Shown: positions 59,423-64,000 of the stretch, one piece after another
How positions within the stretch are numbered: the stretch's first letter is position 1
Layout of the letters: the number at the start of each line of letters is the position of its first letter
NCBI RefSeq assembly: GCF_047495875.1
Contig: NC_092463.1
Coordinates: 4,039,057 to 4,103,056 of the forward strand
Length of the DNA: 64,000 nucleotides
Direction: 5' to 3'
From: Pithys albifrons albifrons
Taxonomy: Eukaryota > Chordata > Aves > Passeriformes > Thamnophilidae
Notes under the pieces: model-generated
Database searches by the model: none
What the model was told of the DNA's origin: nothing
What the model saw: the letters and a program-made list of their open reading frames with translations, nothing else
Position numbers and translations under genes: made by a program

Positions 59423-59785
59423 GTGAGCGCTGGGACAGGGGCAGGCGGCGGGCTCGTGGCGGAGGGGACGGCGGGCGGTCTCCCCCTCCTCTTTCCCGTC
59501 CGCTTTCCCCTCGCTGTCTCCCCCTTTTCTTTCCCGTCCTTTTCCCCCTCCGTGTCTCCCGCTTCTCTTTCCCGTCCTCCTTCCCCTCGGTGTCTCGGCG
59601 CTGGGAGGGATCGCTCGGAGGTGGAGGAGGGAGGGAGGGGGGACGAGGGGGCGCTTCCACCGCCCGAGCGCTCGGCGCCGCCGCTGCGGGGCGAGGGTGT
59701 CCCGGTGTGTGCGGGGAGAGGGGCGGGAGGGACGGAAGGGGCTGGTCACGGGGCATGGGGAGAGAGATTGAAGCGGGGGGTCTCG

Positions 59786-60395
59786 GTGCCCGAGGAGAGA
59801 GGGGAGGGAATGAGAGGGGTCCCAGTGGCTGAGAAGAGTGGGAAGGGAACGAGCAGGGTGCCGGTGCCGGGGGGGAAGAGGGAAGGGAACGGGAAGGATG
59901 CCGGTGCCGGGAGGGAAGAGGGAAGGGAACGGGAAGGGTGCCGGTGCCGGGAGGGAAGAGGGAAGGGAACGGGAAGGGTGCCGGTGCCCGGGGGGGAGAG
60001 GGAAGGGAACGGGAAGGATGCCGGTGCCGGGGGGGACGGGGAAGAGAACGGGAAGGGTGCCGGTGCCCGGGGGGGAGAGGGAAGGGAACGGGAAGGGTGC
60101 CGGTACCGGGGAGGACGGGGAAGAGAACGGGAAGGGTGCCGGTACTGGGGGAGAGAGGGAAGGGAACGGGAAGGGTGCCGGTACCGGGGAGGAGAGGGAA
60201 GGGAACGGGAAGGGTGCCGGTACCGGGGAGGAGAGGGAAGGGAACGGGAAGGGTGCCGGTACGGGGGAGGAGAGGGAAGGGAACGGGAAGGGTGCCGGTA
60301 CCGGGGAGGAGAGGGAAGGGAACGGGAAGGGTGCTGGTACCGGGGAGGAGAGGGAAGGGAATGGGAAGGGTGCCGGTGCCGGAGGGGACGCGCCC
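59786..60395 (+). repeat. G-rich 39/40-bp minisatellite in PELI2 intron 1
   Basis: About 15 units share a core gaagggaacgggaagg followed by tgccggtgccgg or tgccggtaccgg and a G-run. The core recurs at about 59841, 59881, 59921, 59961, 60001, 60040, 60080, 60120, 60159, 60198, 60237, 60276, 60315 and 60354: 40-bp spacing in the left half and 39-bp in the right half. One degenerate unit precedes at about 59,790. Units vary between gagaggg and gacgggg and between aaggatg and aagggtg. No unit carries a stop in several frames on either strand, so long spurious open frames cross it. The G-rich strand is the PELI2 sense strand. Confidence 0.95.
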
Positions 60396-63300
60396 GGTGC
60401 CGGGGGGATCGCGCGGCGCGGCCGGTGCCGGTGCCGGTCCCGGTCCCAGTCCCAGTCCCAGTTTTGGTGCCGGTCCTGGTGCCGGTGTCGGAGCGGGGGT
60501 CGCGACGGGGCTGGGGAGGACACTTGTTTTAGGGTTATGACACACAGACAGCCCCTCGGTCCCCGTCGGTGCCACCGCTGTGTGAGCTCGGCCGGCTCCG
60601 GGGCACGGCGTCCTCCAGGCAGATGGCAGGGGAGAGACGACTTTGGAATGAGGAGGGGAGGGAGGGAGGGTGAAGTGCTTATATGCAGATTCGTAGTGGA
60701 AATGTTTATTTTCTCGGCTTGATATGGATCTTAAAGTAATCCGCTTGGCATTACGCTGTTGCCCTGCTGTTGGAGCTCGCTGAGCGCCGCGGAAACAGAT
60801 GAGGGAGAAGCGTCTAAGCCGCGCTTGCTGAGAGCCCTTGTGAACCTTAGAAGAGACGCTTAATTCTGATACTTTAACGCGTGGAAACGTATGGTTAATG
60901 GAATAATTTTCTGTCGTAAACACAACAGAAAGGTTTCGAGCCAGCCGCCAAGCAGAACAGCCTCGCTGCATTAACTCAGCCTCCCCCAGAATCTGGTACA
61001 TGTTTGCTGCAAGGTCGTAGAGAACCTTATTCTGGTTTCTTAGGGATTTTTGTTTTGTTTTGGTCGAGTCGTTTCTTAAAGAGCTGTGTTCGTCTCTGCA
61101 GAATAACTGTTTGAAAAAGAGCAGCCCAGACTGGATGCTCGTATCCAGCAGTGCCCCTTTTCTCCTTAAGGGATGCTAAATGTTTCCTGTCACGAGACTG
61201 GGTCAAGATACAGTTACTGGGGAATAAAATACAGCTGCTACCATGAGCGTGGTGTAGCTGGTCCTTGAAACCCTCGAATTTAAGTCACTTTTTTCGTGAG
61301 AAGTAACCGTATCACACTGAATTTAATAAAGAAATGTTCTTACTGTTTCAGCTGTGGAAATGGAGGGTGAGCTCAGCTGTGCAATGCTGTCTCTGACAAT
61401 AAAGTCATAGTATAATGCTGAATCTTTAATTAAATTAGAGTGCATAAATTGATGTTGTGCTGCAGAGGCTCTTTGTGCACAGCTGGAAGCATTTTCCTTT
61501 CTGTTGCTTTACTATTTTTAGCAGCAGTTGAAAGTACAGAAGTACGAAATGTTTTGGCTCTGATCTTAACCTGGCAAAGTCTGGTGTGCTTTGCCTTTAA
61601 TATGGGAGCGCATTGATCTCGGCTTATCGGTTCTGCCGAGGTCTTGATCTTCACCGTGTGTGTCGGAACATGCCAGGAAAATTTAAATAAACTTCACACG
61701 GCTGAGTTTAGGTCCTGTTTGAGTTTCAGCTGCTCGGCAGAACTGCTGAGGTTACATCTCCTGGGTGTAACATGTGCTGGAAAAGCAAACAGACCCTCCT
61801 GTCCGTGCAGGCAGGAAGGAGAAGTCTGTGAATGGGGAGCTGGGTCTGGTCACTGTGTCTCTGTAGCTGTGCTGGAACAATGGGGCATTGGCTGTCACTG
61901 CTTGCACAGTGTGCTTGGGAACTGTGCTGTGGGAATAGGGAGACATGATGGAAGCAGGCCAGAAAATTCCATGACTCAGTAACTGTATTTTTTCATTTTT
62001 GAGCCAAAGATTGGGATTTTAAGATCCACTTGCCACTTCAGGAGTTGATTACTGCATGTCCTATCAGGCATGTCTTGAGTGTTGTTTGTAGTGCCATAAA
62101 TAATGCAAACGTGGATCTCTTTCTTTGGTGACTCAACATTTGTGACTGGGAACTCTTGGAACAGCTTAAGCATCTGTTCAGTATGCTAAAAAAAACCCTC
62201 TTAATACCTGTTTTGTATTAAAATCTTGTAATCTGAAGGTTCATTTAAATAAGACAATGTAAATCTCCTCTCCTTCCCTGTAGAGAAACTGAGACCTGGG
62301 GACTGGCAGAGGAGAAGCAGCTCCTGTTACAACTGCCTGATTAAAATTGATAGCGCAGCCTCACAGCTAGATTTGAAAAGGGGGGAAAAAAGAAAAAAAA
62401 AGCTGTTTTGAGACACTGTGTGGGTTGTTTTTTTTTTTAAAAAAAAGCCTTGATTGTGATGTTGATGAATAACTTGTGCCTTGAGCTGCGAGACTTTTAA
62501 ATTAGGTGGTGAAAAGGGTGACGAACAAAGGAACTGGCATACCTGGCAAAGCTGCTGAGAGTCCTGTTTTTAAGATGACAAAACTTTCCCTTTATCTTTT
62601 GCTCTTTCTCTGTCTCAGCAGTATTAAAGCGGGGTTGTTGTAGCCTGACCTTTAAATCAAGGAGAAGGGAGATTTTTTGGCAGTAGGTGGTTCTGCCACC
62701 AGGACACGTTCTTGTATTGTCTCACGATAGTCGTGATTGCTCCTCTGCACGTTAATGTGAGCCCAAGTAAAGCCTAAGGCGTTGCACATCGGTCGGTGCT
62801 GCAAATACATTCCTAATAACCTTCTCCCGTTGGTTACGTCTGCCCCGCCAGTGATGTGGCAGTGCGTGTTTGGTTAAGGTTTTGTCGAGTTTTACATAAT
62901 CAATGTTGTAGTGAATAGAAACAGTTTATGTAAATCGAGCCAGACAGGTCAAGATGGCTGGTAAAGAGGAGATCATCTGCTTGATTGTGAATCTGCTTGT
63001 GTACATCTGCTCGTGGCATCAGCTGCTCACAAAAGGCTCCGGGTTTCTTGGTGAAGCAGAAACATTCATATTCTAATTTTTTTTTAAAGGCGGCTTTGTT
63101 TGAAGTCCTGTCAAACTAATGGCTCATTATATATTTCTTGAAATGTGTGGTCCATCCTCACCTCATCCTCTTATCTTATAGACTTAATGGGTTTTGCAAT
63201 CTTAAACAATGTTTTATCTAACTAGAGACCTCTAAGTGTTGTTACAATGGTCAGTCGGAAATTGCTGTCAACATTTTGTATGTAAATTTTCCATTCTCAA

Positions 63301-63477
63301 CCATTGAAATAAATGAATTGGTGAACTTGGAGGCTTCAGGACCAGAGAAGCTGCTATGAATTGTTTATGTGAGTTTTGTTTAATGTGGACTGTTGGGCAT
63401 CCTCAAATAAACAGGCTGTAGTTCTGCTTAAATTTAACCTTTTGAGACAGTAGAATAAAAGGATGGGGCTCACAGAG

Positions 63478-63574
63478 CCATCTGGTCTAGTGGAAGGTGT
63501 CCCTGCCCATGGACAGTGCAGTTGGAATGGGCTGCTCTTTAAGGTCCATTCCAACCCAAACCATTCTGGGATCC
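63478..63574 (+). mobile_element. CR1 LINE tail (group B), in PELI2 intron 1
   Basis: ccatctggtctagtggaagg, gtccctgcccatggac, ccattccaacccaaaccatt. Followed within about 30 bases by a SINE in the same orientation. Confidence 0.88.
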
Positions 63575-63604
63575 AATGAAAATTGTCACCTGTGTTTTCA
63601 GTGA

Positions 63605-63740
63605 TGACCCTGAGCTCAGTTGGTTAAAACTTGGTTGTAATAATGCCAAGGTCATGGGTTCAATCCCCTGTGTGGGCCGTTGACTTAAGAGTTGGACTCG
63701 ATGATCCTTGTGGGTCCTTCCAACTCAGAATAGTCTGTTA
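63605..63740 (+). mobile_element. tRNA-Ile-derived SINE with CR1-like tail, in PELI2 intron 1
   Basis: Leader gaccctgag, head gctcagttggttaaaac, B box ggttcaatcccc, gggcc end, then CR1-like tail to tcagaatagtctgttat. It ends without full octamer repeats. It lies 30 bases after a short CR1 tail, in PELI2 sense orientation. Confidence 0.9.
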
Positions 63741-64000
63741 TAACCATCTGTTATAAATTGTGTGATAACTGTTCTGAGTGATGGACCACTTTATACTTGA
63801 AGCAACTTCAGGTTTGAAACAGTATTTCTGTGTGAATCTGAAGGCACCTGCATTATTAAACTCCTGTTTCTCATAGTGGCTCTTCCTGACTGATCAAAGT
63901 TGCTTTGTAACCATTACCTCTTTGACAGGGTAAATAAACTTTCTGAAGTGTTTTCTGTTTATAAGCACACTTTCATTTTTCTGGTTTACTTGCTTGGCTT

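Larger units (their letters stand above)
58920..60600 (+). promoter_or_regulatory. PELI2: CpG island promoter of PELI2
   Basis: CpG density and GC content rise sharply at about 58,920, after a CA/CAGA microsatellite, and fall again near 60,600. The segment before the ATG contains Sp1-type GC boxes at 59071-59080, 59109-59118 and 59176-59185, and no convincing TATA box at a fixed distance from the ATG. This is typical of a broad housekeeping-type vertebrate promoter. The transcription start cannot be fixed from sequence; the 5'UTR is probably a few hundred bases of the stretch 59,000-59,345. A forkhead-like TGTTTAC lies at 58984-58990 at the upstream edge. The downstream part of the island is intronic and overlaps the minisatellite. 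Confidence 0.8.
59423..64000 (+). other. PELI2: PELI2 intron 1, 5' portion
   Basis: The intron begins at the gtgagc donor and no matching second exon (expected to continue the protein after the split glycine) is seen before the window ends. It holds the rest of the CpG island, a G-rich minisatellite, an imperfect GCCGGT-type hexamer run (60420-60490), about 2.8 kb without recognisable repeats (60,700-63,477), one short CR1 tail and one tRNA-Ile SINE. An A-rich run followed by a T-run and A-run lies at 62378-62445. Long first introns are usual for Pellino genes. Confidence 0.8.

Noticed and set aside
59165..60532. 455-codon plus-strand frame
   Set aside because: Out of frame with the Pellino exon and made mostly of minisatellite translation.
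58914..61001. 695-codon minus-strand gene and the 476-codon overlapping frame
   Set aside because: They cross the PELI2 promoter, exon 1 and a stop-free minisatellite; the peptide is Pro/Gly/Arg-rich translation of GC-rich repeats and matches nothing I know.

Overview
The window looks like a piece of a bird nuclear chromosome, probably a passerine. The evidence is dozens of CR1 LINE 3' ends (at least 37 recognisable copies), four copies of a tRNA-Ile-derived SINE with a CR1-like tail (the architecture of the SINE known from zebra finch as TguSINE1), and one vertebrate protein-coding exon inside a CpG island. I see no bacterial, viral or organellar genes. Almost all long open frames here are chance, CR1 or tandem-repeat artefacts.

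The only host gene I can support is at the right end. Positions 59346-59422 encode the first coding exon of a Pellino E3 ubiquitin ligase, best matching PELI2. It sits in a CpG island (about 58,920-60,600) with GC boxes and is followed by a consensus splice donor (59423). The rest of the window to 64,000 is PELI2 intron 1. Its first kilobase carries a G-rich 39/40-bp minisatellite that keeps all frames open on both strands.

Positions 1-58,900 appear to be intergenic DNA upstream of PELI2. In tetrapods the upstream neighbour is usually KTN1 (from memory); no KTN1 exon is seen. This stretch is a mosaic of 5'-truncated CR1s. I sort them by tail sequence into four informal groups, which are my labels and not database families. 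Group A has the tail reading 'gaaaagacctctgagatcat' in antisense, is young-looking and has long open ORF2 remnants. Group B has 'ccatgggcagggacacc' in antisense and is mostly older and short. Group C has 'ggttggagaagacc' and is old. Group D has 'gatccttgtgggtccct' in sense and matches the SINE tail. A CR1 is called '+' when its 3' end (attctatgattctatg-type octamers) is on the right.

Other structure includes a 0.6-kb TA/TG/ATCT microsatellite split by a CR1 (14.2-15.1 kb), an 18-bp repeat array at 20.5 kb, an 18-bp C-rich array at 15.4 kb, a 21-bp array behind a poly-A run at 27.6 kb, and a CAGA/CACA microsatellite just upstream of the PELI2 island. Several non-repetitive, CpG-retaining or homeodomain-site-rich stretches are plausible conserved regulatory elements, but that is inference only. 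I found no convincing novel multi-gene system. The points most worth checking are the PELI2 promoter with its adjacent minisatellite and the SINE/LINE tail pairing.
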